Below are positions 1 through 7,888 of a DNA stretch of 29,551 nt, piece by piece. The notes below the pieces were generated by a model. That model saw nothing but the letters and a program-made list of their open reading frames with translations. It was not told the origin of the DNA and ran no database searches. A program made the position numbers and the translations under genes. The stretch is taken from positions 1 to 29,551 of the forward strand of contig DATBHO010000027.1 in assembly GCA_036557405.1 (NCBI GenBank), in the 5' to 3' direction. Position 1 is the stretch's first letter. The number at the start of each line of letters is the position of its first letter. The stretch is from TA-21 sp036557405. GTDB taxonomy: Archaea; Thermoproteota; Nitrososphaeria; Nitrososphaerales; Nitrososphaeraceae.

Positions 1-190
1 GCTAATTATTAAGGATTTAACACATATTGCCTTACTCATCACTCGGCTTTTCTATTATCTCCTACGAATAATTATCGTAAATGAATTGTAATTTTGACGC
101 TGAAAAGATGACGAATTTAACAAGCCTTAATCTTTATCCTCCACGATGAATTTTAACGCAGGAAAAGGAGTAATTTTTTTCGGTGCCGAA
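1..190 (-). repeat. Left copy of a duplicated gene leader
   Basis: This segment is a diverged direct copy of 1863-2057, which is the region just upstream of the minus-strand secreted protein gene at 944-1846. The part farthest from the gene (124-190) is nearly identical in the two copies. Shorter matches occur at the gene-proximal end (around 2-20, with TAATTATTAAGGATTTAA) and in the middle (TCTCCTACGAATA). By analogy, a paralogous gene on the minus strand should begin about 15-20 bp beyond the left edge of the window; that is an inference. The conserved core probably carries promoter or regulatory sites. Confidence 0.75.
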
Positions 191-508
191 AATCTGGGAC
201 AATATGTAACGAAAAATCCATAAATGACATAATGACTGATAACTATTGAACCAAATTGCACATACAATAATTTTGTGATAGGGTAAAATTAACAGTTAAT
301 CTACGAGCCATACTCGTTGAAAAGTAAGCAAGTAATTGAATCAAGCTATCCATCTATCCATCGGTGTTCCTATAGGGGTGACAGTATTCTGATAAGGAAA
401 TGCAAAGTTGGATATATCAACATCCATACAACAAAAAAATTCAGTCAGTGAGTTATGTTAAATTAGCTAGCTTGTAGTCCGAGTTCAAACTCGAACAATT
501 GTGCCTAA
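191..508. other. Gap without a recognisable gene
   Basis: No open frame with protein-like features, RNA gene or clear repeat was seen in this AT-rich stretch. It lies behind the duplicated leader and before a winged-helix remnant. The neighbouring gap 701-943 is likewise featureless apart from T-rich stretches near the 3' end of the minus-strand gene at 944. Confidence 0.5.
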
Positions 509-700
509 GATAATAAGATAAAAGATCAGATAGAAAAACAGAAAAAAATCTCAGTTAATGATCTAATAAGAATTTTAGAAGGAGGAGATATTAGTGAAAA
601 AATGATTAGGAACAAAATATCCTATCTTATTGAGAAAAAATATTTAAAAAAGGGTATAAGAGAGAATCAGATTTTTTTAGAACTACAAAAACACTTTTAG
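509..700 (+). pseudogene. Remnant of a winged-helix DNA-binding protein
   Basis: A 63-codon open frame follows a stop at 506-508 and ends with TAG at 698-700. It has no ATG near its beginning; the first in-frame ATG is at 602. The reading contains VNDLIRILEGGDISEKMIRN and then KISYLIEKKYLKKG, a spacing typical of helix-turn-helix followed by a short wing. Lysine and isoleucine dominate. I read it as the leftover C-terminal half of a small archaeal winged-helix regulator that has lost its start. A chance frame in AT-rich DNA cannot be excluded. Confidence 0.35.
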
Positions 701-943
701 TTTCTACATACAAATCAAACCAAAATTTATGTAACATGGCATAACAGTAAGTAATTAGATTTTTACCGCTTTCTTGGTAAACTAATCTAATAGTTAGTAA
801 CTGGATTTAATTTCCAACTCTAATTCCATGACCACTCTCAAACTCAATTAATTTGTCATTAAATGTTACCACATTTACAACTTTTTGAGCTAGAGTACTT
901 AACCTGATATCATTACCTGCGTTCTGGCCATTAGCATAAGATC

Positions 944-1846
944 TTAACATATGCTGGCGTTGCACGCATCACCCTTGCTTATAGTATACCTCAATGTGAA
1001 ATCACCAGTGCTGCTTTTCACCTCATGAGGACCTACGCCATAGCCGGGCGGATCATAAAACTCCTTTATAGTTCCTAAAATTTCATCATCATTGCCGATT
1101 TGGGAATGACACACCCAGAGGTTATAGTTTAGATAATGCTGAAATTTAGAAATCGCACTTGACCAATCTAATCCCGGGTCGAAGAAAATTGGAAGCTTTT
1201 CTTGTATATTCTGTGGAAACTTAAAAGAATTAGGGCACGCATCTAATTCATGACCAACGGTGAAAATTGAAAGTGGAATATTATTTGGTATCTCTGTAAT
1301 AGCTACGTTATCTTGTTTAAAAGTTAGCGTTTCACCATTACTAACGTCCATTAATCCGGCTCCCGGGCCACTTGCATGAGTTAAGTCGACTTGTTTACCC
1401 TGTACATACGCAGCAAGAGCATACTCACCATCACCTGAAAAAGTACCTTCATGTTTGTTGTGTACAGTTATGGAATTAAAGGTCACCACAGTTTGAACGT
1501 TAGGGCCCGCAGGAGCTATATTGCCAGGGTCCAAAACCTTACCGCCTGTTAGTGGAACCTTTGCGTCACCTAAACCACTCAAAAACGGTTTAGTTGCACT
1601 TTCAGATTGATTCGTTTCAGTACCTGACGTATTAGAGGTAGCAGAACCTTCCTCTGACTGGGCCGCTGAAGATTCCTGGCTCCGCGCCTCTGAGGTATCC
1701 ACTGATCCCTGAGTTTCTGTATTAGAGACCAAGGCCAATGCCGAGGCCGAGGCTAAGCCATTTGAATATTGGAAACTTGATGCCATACTTGCTACAAGAA
1801 TTATTAGAAAAGGTAACATTAGTCTATTTTTCATAATATTATTCAC
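944..1846 (-). CDS. Secreted protein of unknown function
   Basis: The 300-residue product begins with a Sec-type signal peptide: a short basic start (MNNIMKNR), then a hydrophobic stretch to about residue 25 and small residues ASASALA as a likely cleavage area. Residues 45-85 are a low-complexity Ser/Thr/Glu/Gln-rich linker, as in many thaumarchaeal surface proteins. The remaining 200 residues look like a compact beta-rich domain (VVTFNSITVHN near 120) with four cysteines (about residues 228, 246, 296 and 300), which could form disulfides outside the cell. I recognise no enzyme motif. The upstream 200 bp are duplicated at the window's left edge, which suggests a co-regulated paralogue there. 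A second Met at residue 5 is an alternative start. The extracellular location is well supported; the function is unknown. Confidence 0.8.
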   Translation of the reverse strand: MNNIMKNRLMLPFLIILVASMASSFQYSNGLASASALALVSNTETQGSVDTSEARSQESSAAQSEEGSATSNTSGTETNQSESATKPFLSGLGDAKVPLTGGKVLDPGNIAPAGPNVQTVVTFNSITVHNKHEGTFSGDGEYALAAYVQGKQVDLTHASGPGAGLMDVSNGETLTFKQDNVAITEIPNNIPLSIFTVGHELDACPNSFKFPQNIQEKLPIFFDPGLDWSSAISKFQHYLNYNLWVCHSQIGNDDEILGTIKEFYDPPGYGVGPHEVKSSTGDFTLRYTISKGDACNASIC

Positions 1847-1862
1847 AGGATGTTGTAGTCAT

Positions 1863-2057
1863 CCTAATTATTAAGGATTTAATGCATTTGCCGCGTTAAA
1901 TAATCAGCTTTTACATACTATCGTCTCCTACGAATAGTTAATTATCAATCATTTGTCCATTCCGATGATGCAAATATGACGAATTTGTCAGGCCTTAACC
2001 TTTATCCTCCACGAGGAATTTTAACGCAGGAAAAGGAGTGATTTTTTCGGTGCCGAA
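1863..2057 (-). repeat. Right copy of the duplicated leader, upstream of the 944-1846 gene
   Basis: Diverged direct copy of 1-190. The distal block 1992-2057 matches 124-190 with only a few differences. Read on the minus strand, it starts with the palindrome TTCGGCACCGAA and then runs through an A-run, CACTCCTTTTCCTGCG, TTAAAATT and GTGGAGGATAAAGG. The proximal part is less conserved. Conservation strongest about 150-210 bp before the start codon points to a distal promoter or operator with a long leader, but this is inferred from conservation only. Confidence 0.75.
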
Positions 2058-2131
2058 TAACTATATTGACTTGAGGTCTTATTGTGTTAGCACAGGACTT
2101 TTTGAGGTGATCTTGTTTTAAAAATAAAATT

Positions 2132-2390
2132 TTAGAGTAACTCATCAATTTGTTGCTTGAAACTAACCAATGGCTGTGCTCCTTTCATCAAAGTAGACTT
2201 CTTTCCTTCGGTATCAACAAAGAAATAAGATGTTCCCGTTATCCCCCATAATAGAACCCTGCTGTAAGTTCATATCAACATTTCTTTCGTATTTCAAACT
2301 TTCTAGACATGGTTTAAAGTTATTTATGTCTAGGCCTAAACTATCAGCATACTTGAGGAAAATATTGGTAGTCAGATGATTAAAACAATT
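2132..2390 (-). pseudogene. DsbA-like thiol oxidoreductase, decayed
   Basis: Read on the minus strand, the frame ending at 2132 gives GITGTSYFFVD followed by a C-terminal helix VSFKQQIDELL. A second frame just upstream gives KYADSLGLDINNFKPCLES and then VDMNLQQGSIMG. Joined by a -1 step in the G5 run (2243-2247), they form the C-terminal half of a DsbA/Com1-type thioredoxin-fold protein. The family's cis-proline (GTPT) is Ser here. The upstream frame is closed by TAG at 2391-2393. Poor traces of the N-terminal half (TPIVIFD near 2540, FCQQVS near 2500) lie in mixed frames with no CXXC. Frameshift, truncation and loss of the active site together mark a pseudogene rather than a sequencing error. 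Confidence 0.7.
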
Positions 2391-2590
2391 CTATAATTGA
2401 GAACTGTTCTGAGATGAACTATTCAAGTTGAGCGACAATAGAATTACCAAAAATCCTCGAGACACAGACACGGAATTGGTACGTCGTCTGAAAGATACTT
2501 GTTGGCAGAAACCAATAATAAATCAAAAATTACTATGGGCGTATTGACATAAATTGACTTTTGGTCCTAATTGAAAAATCGTGTCATAAT

Positions 2591-2881
2591 TCACTGGTCC
2601 CCGTTCTTGAAATCTTTTTCAGCCTTTACCATTATAGTACTTTGATCATCAAGAATTGACATAGCTATAGTATAGAGTTCGTTTGCTTCTTTCCCGTATG
2701 CTTGGATATGGTAATAGTTTTCATTCATGGTTACTTCTATTGAGTAATAATCCAGTCCATTTAGCATATTTGAGACTCGACTCGATGCTTTCGAAATTTT
2801 GCCACCCATGCTTAGTATTCTCGCCAGACATACTGATACTGTAAGATCTGAAAATCCATGAAATATGTCTGTCATCAACAT
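2591..2881 (-). CDS. Small protein of unknown function, partner of a winged-helix gene
   Basis: A 96-residue soluble protein with no recognised domain. It has alternating hydrophobic and charged segments (DYYSIEVTMNENYYHIQAYG, then a helix ANELYTIAMSILDD), which suggests a small alpha/beta fold with two adjacent strands followed by a helix. Its start overlaps the end of the winged-helix gene upstream by 7 bp, so the two are almost certainly translated from one message. A second Met is at residue 3. The coupling suggests a partner or effector-binding role for the regulator, but no function can be assigned. Confidence 0.6.
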   Translation of the reverse strand: MLMTDIFHGFSDLTVSVCLARILSMGGKISKASSRVSNMLNGLDYYSIEVTMNENYYHIQAYGKEANELYTIAMSILDDQSTIMVKAEKDFKNGDQ

Positions 2882-3261
2882 TCAGTCTCCTCGAGCATTG
2901 ATACTAGGGGCTTGTATTGTTCCTTTGTACTTGCATCGACAAACGTTGATTTTTTTTCAGATGTTATTGCTTGTGATAAATTTTTATTGTTTCCTTGATT
3001 TATCACTTTCATGATACCAAAGTAGAATTTTAGAAATTCTCTGCCAGCATCTGTGGTTCTATAGATGACACAGCCCTCATCTATGTCCTGTGTTACAAGG
3101 CCGTTTTCGATCAGGTTGGGTAAATAATAACACAGCTGTTCGTACCCGATGTTGGCTTTGCACATTATGTGTGTCTTTTTGATTCCTTCCTTACAATGGA
3201 ATAGGATACTGGCTAGAATTTCAATTCTGCCTCTCGTATTTTTTCTTTCGCTTATCATCAT
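2875..3261 (-). CDS. Winged-helix transcriptional regulator (HTH_45-like)
   Basis: A 128-residue protein with a typical archaeal winged-helix domain over residues 8-85. It opens with a basic stretch (RKNTRGRIEILASILFHC), continues with the recognition-helix region IGYEQLCYYLPNLIENGLV, and ends with a wing and a last helix (YRTTDAGREFLKFYFGI). This layout matches the HTH_45/ArnR1-like family common in Nitrososphaeria, whose members usually control local promoters. The C-terminal 35 residues are a polar tail. It is the first gene of a two-gene unit overlapping the 96-residue gene, and it is divergent from the frame at 3315, with 53 bp between them. Two Met codons stand at the start (MM); either could be used. 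Confidence 0.82.
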   Translation of the reverse strand: MMISERKNTRGRIEILASILFHCKEGIKKTHIMCKANIGYEQLCYYLPNLIENGLVTQDIDEGCVIYRTTDAGREFLKFYFGIMKVINQGNNKNLSQAITSEKKSTFVDASTKEQYKPLVSMLEETEC

Positions 3262-3314
3262 TTTAATTCAATTATATTAGCATTGCAAGCTAAATTAGGA
3301 AGATGTTGAATTAG

Positions 3315-3590
3315 GTGTTTCAGCAGAATACTCATTCAGTTGAAATAGATGTTCCAACATGCAATGAGATGGTCTTACTATATCAAAAAACTGGCAAGTT
3401 TGTAGATATTGGTTCTAGAATTTGTAGATCTACAAAATTAGATGATAATGTAGACAAATGTAACCTTAATACATTCATCCTATCACAGAATCGGATTGTA
3501 ACCAAATTCAATTCCTTCCTAACTGACTCGACGAGCATTCAACCATTCCTATCATGGCGATTAAAAAAATTTATGATTGACAAATCTTAA
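3315..3590 (+). CDS. Possible small protein, unknown
   Basis: A 91-codon frame with a GTG start directly after an in-frame TAG at 3312-3314. The protein (begins MFQQNTHSVEIDVPTCNEM) has no motif I recognise, no signal peptide and no membrane segment; three cysteines are scattered. It is divergent from the winged-helix gene at 2875-3261 and could share its promoter region. Composition is compatible with coding, but neither a strong ribosome-binding site nor a familiar domain supports it. Confidence 0.35.
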   Translation: MFQQNTHSVEIDVPTCNEMVLLYQKTGKFVDIGSRICRSTKLDDNVDKCNLNTFILSQNRIVTKFNSFLTDSTSIQPFLSWRLKKFMIDKS

Positions 3591-3729
3591 TGCATGCTAA
3601 TCAAATTAAAGCATAAAAATAACAAATTGAATTAGACAAATACAACCCAATCGTAATATAAGGTTGAAATGTATCGTAAAGACATATGTTTTTAATATCT
3701 GATAGCTGTAAGAAAATCGATCAGTGTGA

Positions 3730-4542
3730 ATGAAAATTATGGCTCACAAGTATCCTAATTTTGCGATTTTATTTGTTACAGCCCTCTTTTTTGAAAGTGC
3801 AGGTATGTTTTCATTATTAAATGCGGAAATGTCGAATTTCAAAGATTTATCGTCAAGCGGAATAAAATCTAATCCTAGTGCAAGTTATTTGAATTACGAA
3901 AAGACAGTACTATTTAACCCAATGGACAACACTATAGTCACGGAAGAGCTAAATTCAACCTCAAAAAGTTATTATGTAGCTGTTCAGTCGGAGCCGACCA
4001 TTCCTCAAAACGAGAACCAGCCACTAACTTCAAGTGGTACCAATGTAAATTCAAATGACTCGCAAACTTCGACTGGTAATGCAGTTACTAAAGACAATGG
4101 TTTACCAAACAACAATAGTCCAGCCACCGATTCAACAGATAGCAAAAAATTGGATACAATATCTACTACTGTTAAATGTGAGGGCTCAGCTTTATGTATA
4201 ATGGGTGAAGTTGTCAAAGTGATTAACGGAAAGACATTCTATGTGAGTATTCATAACAAGGTGTATAAAGTAGAATTGGCCTTAATAGATCTACCAGTAA
4301 AAAATGAGCAGGCGATGAGAGCTGCGACAACATTTACTCGGAATACGTGTCTTGGCAGCACTGTGCTGATTGATCAGGATGACAGGCAAAGAGAAAACGC
4401 ATTCATAGCACAGGTTTACTGTTCTCCCACAAGGAATCTTAATGCTTTGTTGCTTAACACAGGTTATGTACTGTTGGACAAATCCCAGTGTGAAACGAGC
4501 GAATTTTCCAAACTTGACTGGGCTAAATCACATGGCTGTTGA
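3730..4542 (+). CDS. Secreted SNase-like (thermonuclease-fold) protein, probably inactive
   Basis: A 270-residue exported protein. A hydrophobic signal sequence covers residues 9-30, followed by a long Ser/Thr/Asn-rich linker (about 40-145). The last 120 residues match the staphylococcal-nuclease OB-fold family: GEVVKVINGKTFYVSIHN, VELALIDLP, then CLGSTVLIDQDD, NLNALLLNTGYVLLD and a closing SEF...W...GC. Compared with Staphylococcus nuclease, Asp19 and Asp21 are Asn166 and Lys168, Arg35 is Glu182, Thr41 is Leu188, Glu43 is Val190 and Arg87 is Ala224; only Asp40 (Asp187) survives. Nuclease activity is therefore unlikely. Six cysteines (150, 156, 207, 231, 254, 270) may form disulfides. It is convergent with the membrane regulator at 4608. 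A binding or structural role outside the cell is an inference. Confidence 0.8.
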   Translation: MKIMAHKYPNFAILFVTALFFESAGMFSLLNAEMSNFKDLSSSGIKSNPSASYLNYEKTVLFNPMDNTIVTEELNSTSKSYYVAVQSEPTIPQNENQPLTSSGTNVNSNDSQTSTGNAVTKDNGLPNNNSPATDSTDSKKLDTISTTVKCEGSALCIMGEVVKVINGKTFYVSIHNKVYKVELALIDLPVKNEQAMRAATTFTRNTCLGSTVLIDQDDRQRENAFIAQVYCSPTRNLNALLLNTGYVLLDKSQCETSEFSKLDWAKSHGC

Positions 4543-4607
4543 ATCAAAGCTAGATTAGCGACATCTCAAAATGTTACTATACAGCACACACTTTTAGAAT
4601 TATGATC

Positions 4608-6314
4608 TTAAATCGATTTGTCTCCAAACCTCAGCTTAATTAGATTCTGTCCGCCTATTTTTTTAACTTCAACAAGCCCCTCTCTTTCAAGACGTTTAAC
4701 CAGTCTCCAAAGAGAGGTCCTGGGGAGAACAAACTTGTTTCTTATTTCACTTTCAAAGGCAACCCCTTCCTTTTCACACAAGAATTCAAGTAAATCCTTG
4801 TCATCGCTTCTAAGATAGGGTTTCTCTGTTTTCACCTGATTGATCAGCTGTGTTAAGAATGCTTTATCAATTGATTGGTTCGCCGCTGTCGATGATCGTA
4901 CAGCAGATTTGTCATATGGCACGCGATTTTTTTTAGCATAGTTCACCTCTTGAACTACTTTTTTTAGATAATCTTTGATTTCCACTCCATCTCGTGGAGA
5001 GTCTGCTGGAAGATTTAGTGGAAAAAAGGATTGATTCTGTATTTTTGTTTTAGAATTATTGGGATGGCTTGTATCTTCTCCCTCCTTAGTGTCAATATGT
5101 GCATGACTGCTAACCGAATCTTGGTATCCATTCAAAGTCTGCTCATCTTTAGAATCTCTTTTCATAGCTGTTATTACTGCTAAACGTTTTCTCTTTCGCA
5201 ATATAAAAAACATGACTAGTATGGCTACTACTAAGAGAACCATAACGATAACCGCCATATTGACAGTGGGAGTAAAAGTGTTATAACTTAGACCGATCTG
5301 GCTAGTTGCATGTTTGGCACCATTCTCGGACTTTTTATATTCACCTGTTAAAAATAGATTTTTCGCTGTTGATAGAATTCCTTCTGCTTCGGATGTGTCA
5401 TAACCACTGTTCTTTTTCTTCTGAAGTTCACTTTCTGCTTGCGATATTGCGTTTTGGCCTAAAACGTAATTCTGACTAGTATTTTGGAGTAAAATCAACG
5501 CATTGGTTGAATACGTTACCGCCTCAAGATAGTTCTCTTGTTTGAAGGCTGACTTTGACTTGTCTAGCAAAATGGTAGAGTTTGTTAAAACTATACCGTC
5601 ATAATTTAGCTTAGTATTTTTTATGTCTTCTTCTACGGATCTAATGCTTGCTTGTGCTTCTTCACGAGTTCCTAGCGGTCCAACTACATAGCTGACCTGA
5701 ACATTCCCCGGACCAAAACCCCATAGATTTTGTTCGTCCGTAGGTGTGAGAAATGGAGGTGGGTCCATACGGATAATATGTGCTTGTGAAGGCATCTTTA
5801 ACAGGAATTTGTCCGGGAAGAAAAATGAAAACGTCCAATTTCTGTTCTGTTTATCCACAAGATCTGGAGTAGTGTATGTCACATGGATGTCGGGCGAGGT
5901 TTGTGAAAATACTGTAATTTTATTTGGTATGCCTGTAGGTATGTATCTTATGTCAGATTCATTGTAATCGGTTAAAGTTAGGTTCTGGGCTGTCTGGCCA
6001 AATAAAGTTACATTTGTATTAGATTTATTGGATTTAATAACAAGGTTATAATCAACGGAGGCATCCCCATTGGTCAGCAATGCAATGAACAACGAATCTG
6101 TTTTATAATATTGAGTCTCATCTTGCACCATAGTTGTAGGTGACTGTACTCCATAACTAGATACGATTGTAATATTACTCGAGATGCCCACTATCAAGAA
6201 CAGAATAAATCTCGATAATGCAAAATACCTCAATGTTTGACGATTGTTTACTCTAGTAGGCATTTTGCATCTTTTGACTGGCATCTCAGCGCCACTTTCA
6301 TGACAATTTAACAA
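4608..6314 (-). CDS. Membrane-anchored winged-helix regulator (COG2512-like)
   Basis: Up to 568 residues. An N-terminal hydrophobic segment (about 35-53) is followed by an extracellular domain rich in beta strands (to about 215). A helical part (215-345) contains repeated features typical of TPR-like hairpins (NYLEAVTYSTNALILLQ; AEGILSTAKNLFLTGEYKKS). A transmembrane helix at 352-372 precedes an Arg/Lys stop-transfer. The cytoplasmic side has a polar linker and a C-terminal winged helix (about 495-566; LPRTSLWRLVKRLEREGLVE). This plan matches the archaeal membrane-associated regulators of COG2512, thought to carry an outside signal directly to DNA. Met11 (6284) or Met18 (6263) may be the true start, since the first 17 residues are unlike a signal sequence. 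The ligand and target genes are not visible. Confidence 0.82.
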   Translation of the reverse strand: MLNCHESGAEMPVKRCKMPTRVNNRQTLRYFALSRFILFLIVGISSNITIVSSYGVQSPTTMVQDETQYYKTDSLFIALLTNGDASVDYNLVIKSNKSNTNVTLFGQTAQNLTLTDYNESDIRYIPTGIPNKITVFSQTSPDIHVTYTTPDLVDKQNRNWTFSFFFPDKFLLKMPSQAHIIRMDPPPFLTPTDEQNLWGFGPGNVQVSYVVGPLGTREEAQASIRSVEEDIKNTKLNYDGIVLTNSTILLDKSKSAFKQENYLEAVTYSTNALILLQNTSQNYVLGQNAISQAESELQKKKNSGYDTSEAEGILSTAKNLFLTGEYKKSENGAKHATSQIGLSYNTFTPTVNMAVIVMVLLVVAILVMFFILRKRKRLAVITAMKRDSKDEQTLNGYQDSVSSHAHIDTKEGEDTSHPNNSKTKIQNQSFFPLNLPADSPRDGVEIKDYLKKVVQEVNYAKKNRVPYDKSAVRSSTAANQSIDKAFLTQLINQVKTEKPYLRSDDKDLLEFLCEKEGVAFESEIRNKFVLPRTSLWRLVKRLEREGLVEVKKIGGQNLIKLRFGDKSI

Positions 6315-7352
6315 TTAATTAAAATTAAAACGTTTATTTATGAACCATTAAATTATCTCTAGGATCGTCGTCTCCTTGGTTTGTTTGCTTAACATTCTGT
6401 CCGTACCACTTGTATATTCAACATAGCCAATATTTGGAAAAAGAATTTGATTTTGTTCAGCGAACTTATGAATTTGAACTCAAAAATTTTCTCGCAAACA
6501 CTGCAATGTTACTTATCTCAGGATGTACAGTAACGGTTACAATAGATAATATCAATATGACAAAAAAGCCAACAGGCAGACTTTGCCCCCAGTATCACCA
6601 TGGCACTTGCTGATTTTGACAATGTACTTATCGGAGCCTTACATCGAACAGAGCGCCGTCCATCTCAATAAATATAGGTACAGACTGATGCTGCATAAGT
6701 GGCAGGCATTAAATAAATTTCTTTAAATAATAGAGCTCGATAATTCACAAACATCAAATTTTTAGTATACTTCACTCTCATCTCGACCACAAATGCATTA
6801 AGGCTTTCTTGCTCTGATCACTTGACCTATACGAAGTTTATTTTATTTCCTTATATTATATCCTTTCAAAGACAACAAGTTAAATGAATAAGTCACTATA
6901 TGTGGGCATAATAACGATTTTGTCCCCCTTTAGAGATAATTTAATTTTGAAGTTTGGGCCCAAGGAGACTAAAGTTATTAACAATTCGGTTCCCGGTTAG
7001 TAGGTCATCCTGAATTTCTAAATATTATTCATCATGGTTCATCCTGATTATTAGTAGGTTATTGTCAGTTATGAATATAGTTCCCGTGACCGGCTTACAA
7101 AGTATTATCGTGTAACCGCTGGTCTTATAGAGACGCAACAAATGAGATTTCTAACTTTTACAGATCATGACAATAGGAAAAAGCCATTAGAAATCAAGAT
7201 CGACAATGAATTCTAAACCCTTATCAAATCAAGATCTGTATAGCTAATTGCGATTAATGCAGCGATAACCATTGACGATAACGGACATGGCTCACACTTG
7301 GACTCAAAGATGATTTTGAATAAGTTGTTTTCGATTAAATATGAACTTCATG
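6315..7352. other. Long gap, no convincing gene
   Basis: About 1 kb between the membrane regulator and the zinc-finger gene. A TTG-initiated plus-strand frame at 6410-6613 (67 codons; ELKNFLANTAMLLISGC) has no familiar domain and is judged doubtful. Two short matching pieces, GTCATCCTGA (around 7004) and TTCATCCTGA (around 7038), sit beside TAATAAT/AATATTATTCA words that resemble the start region of the 944-1846 gene. This may be a faint remnant of the same leader family. No RNA gene or mobile element was seen. Confidence 0.4.
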
Positions 7353-7505
7353 TTAGCCGGGAGATAGAGAGCCCGTATACTCATGATCAAAATCCTTTTC
7401 TCCATACCCAAAGACCTTCGATTTTCGTTCATGAACCGTCATGTGATTACGATATCGTCTTTCGTCCTCAAAAATATTGCCACAGATCTTGCATTTGAAT
7501 TTCAT
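7353..7505 (-). CDS. C2H2 zinc-finger microprotein
   Basis: A 50-codon frame opening with ATG at 7505 and ending with TAA. The protein starts MKFKCKICGNIF and carries one complete classical C2H2 finger: Cys5-x2-Cys8, Phe12, Tyr18 in a basic helix RRYRNHMTVH, then His21 and His26 (four residues between the histidines). A C-terminal acidic/glycine tail follows. Single C2H2 fingers of this type are common in thaumarchaea and may bind nucleic acid or protein. A TATA-like element (TATAAAGATAAA on this strand, 7552-7541) lies about 40 bp upstream, and GGTG precedes the start. It is unlinked to its neighbours. The finger pattern makes the call firm; the biological target is unknown. Confidence 0.8.
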   Translation of the reverse strand: MKFKCKICGNIFEDERRYRNHMTVHERKSKVFGYGEKDFDHEYTGSLSPG

Positions 7506-7540
7506 TTTTTCACCACTATTGTGTTACCTGTATAGTTACC

Positions 7541-7552
7541 TTTATCTTTATA
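7541..7552 (-). promoter_or_regulatory. TATA box of the C2H2 gene
   Basis: On the minus strand this reads TATAAAGATAAA. At the usual archaeal spacing of about 25 bp, transcription would start near 7521, leaving a leader of roughly 15 nt before the ATG at 7505. Confidence 0.5.
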
Positions 7553-7810
7553 GAGGAATTGAACTTGAATAACTTCAGGCTTCGATGTGACGCGTAATTT
7601 TTATAATAATTTTTAAATATCACCGGTGTCATGGTCCAGCAGAGATTCTTGTATTAGCATGAGCAGGAAACACATGCAAGTTGTTGCCATGCTAGAAATA
7701 AACTAGAATTAAAGGTTTGTGGCATAAAATAACATTTTATGTATTTTGATTCTATTTTCACTATAGACTTTACTGTATGCTAAAATATCAAATCGTTACT
7801 AAAGGAACTT

Positions 7811-7888
7811 ATGTTCTCTTTGAATGAATTGATTCGCAGATCTCAAGTGAAAATATTCAGTTTTATGAATGAATATGGTGCATATTGA
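7811..7888 (+). pseudogene. Winged-helix-like start fragment abutting the ParB gene
   Basis: A 25-codon frame (begins MFSLNELIRRSQVKIFSFM) ends with TGA at 7886-7888, immediately before and in the same frame as the TTG chosen as the ParB start. The sequence resembles the first helix of archaeal winged-helix proteins (RRSQVKIFSFMNEYGAY). It may be the stub of a regulator whose remainder was replaced by the ParB gene, an upstream regulatory ORF, or an N-terminal extension cut off by a stop mutation. Confidence 0.35.

Noticed and set aside
6410..6613. TTG-initiated 67-codon plus-strand frame
   Set aside because: No recognised domain, no clear ribosome-binding site, and isolated; kept only as a remark in the gap entry.
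7002..7062. Possible third copy of the 944-1846 leader region
   Set aside because: Only short words match (CATCCTGA, TAATAAT, AATATTATTCA); too weak to separate from AT-rich background.
7244..7498. Plus-strand frame with a subtilase-like DDNGHGSH motif at 7274-7297
   Set aside because: No other subtilase motif or start is present, and most of the frame lies antisense to the C2H2 gene; the short match is probably chance.
7618..7630. Perfect palindrome CACCGGTG
   Set aside because: An 8-bp palindrome in a featureless gap, not repeated elsewhere in the window and not close to a start codon.
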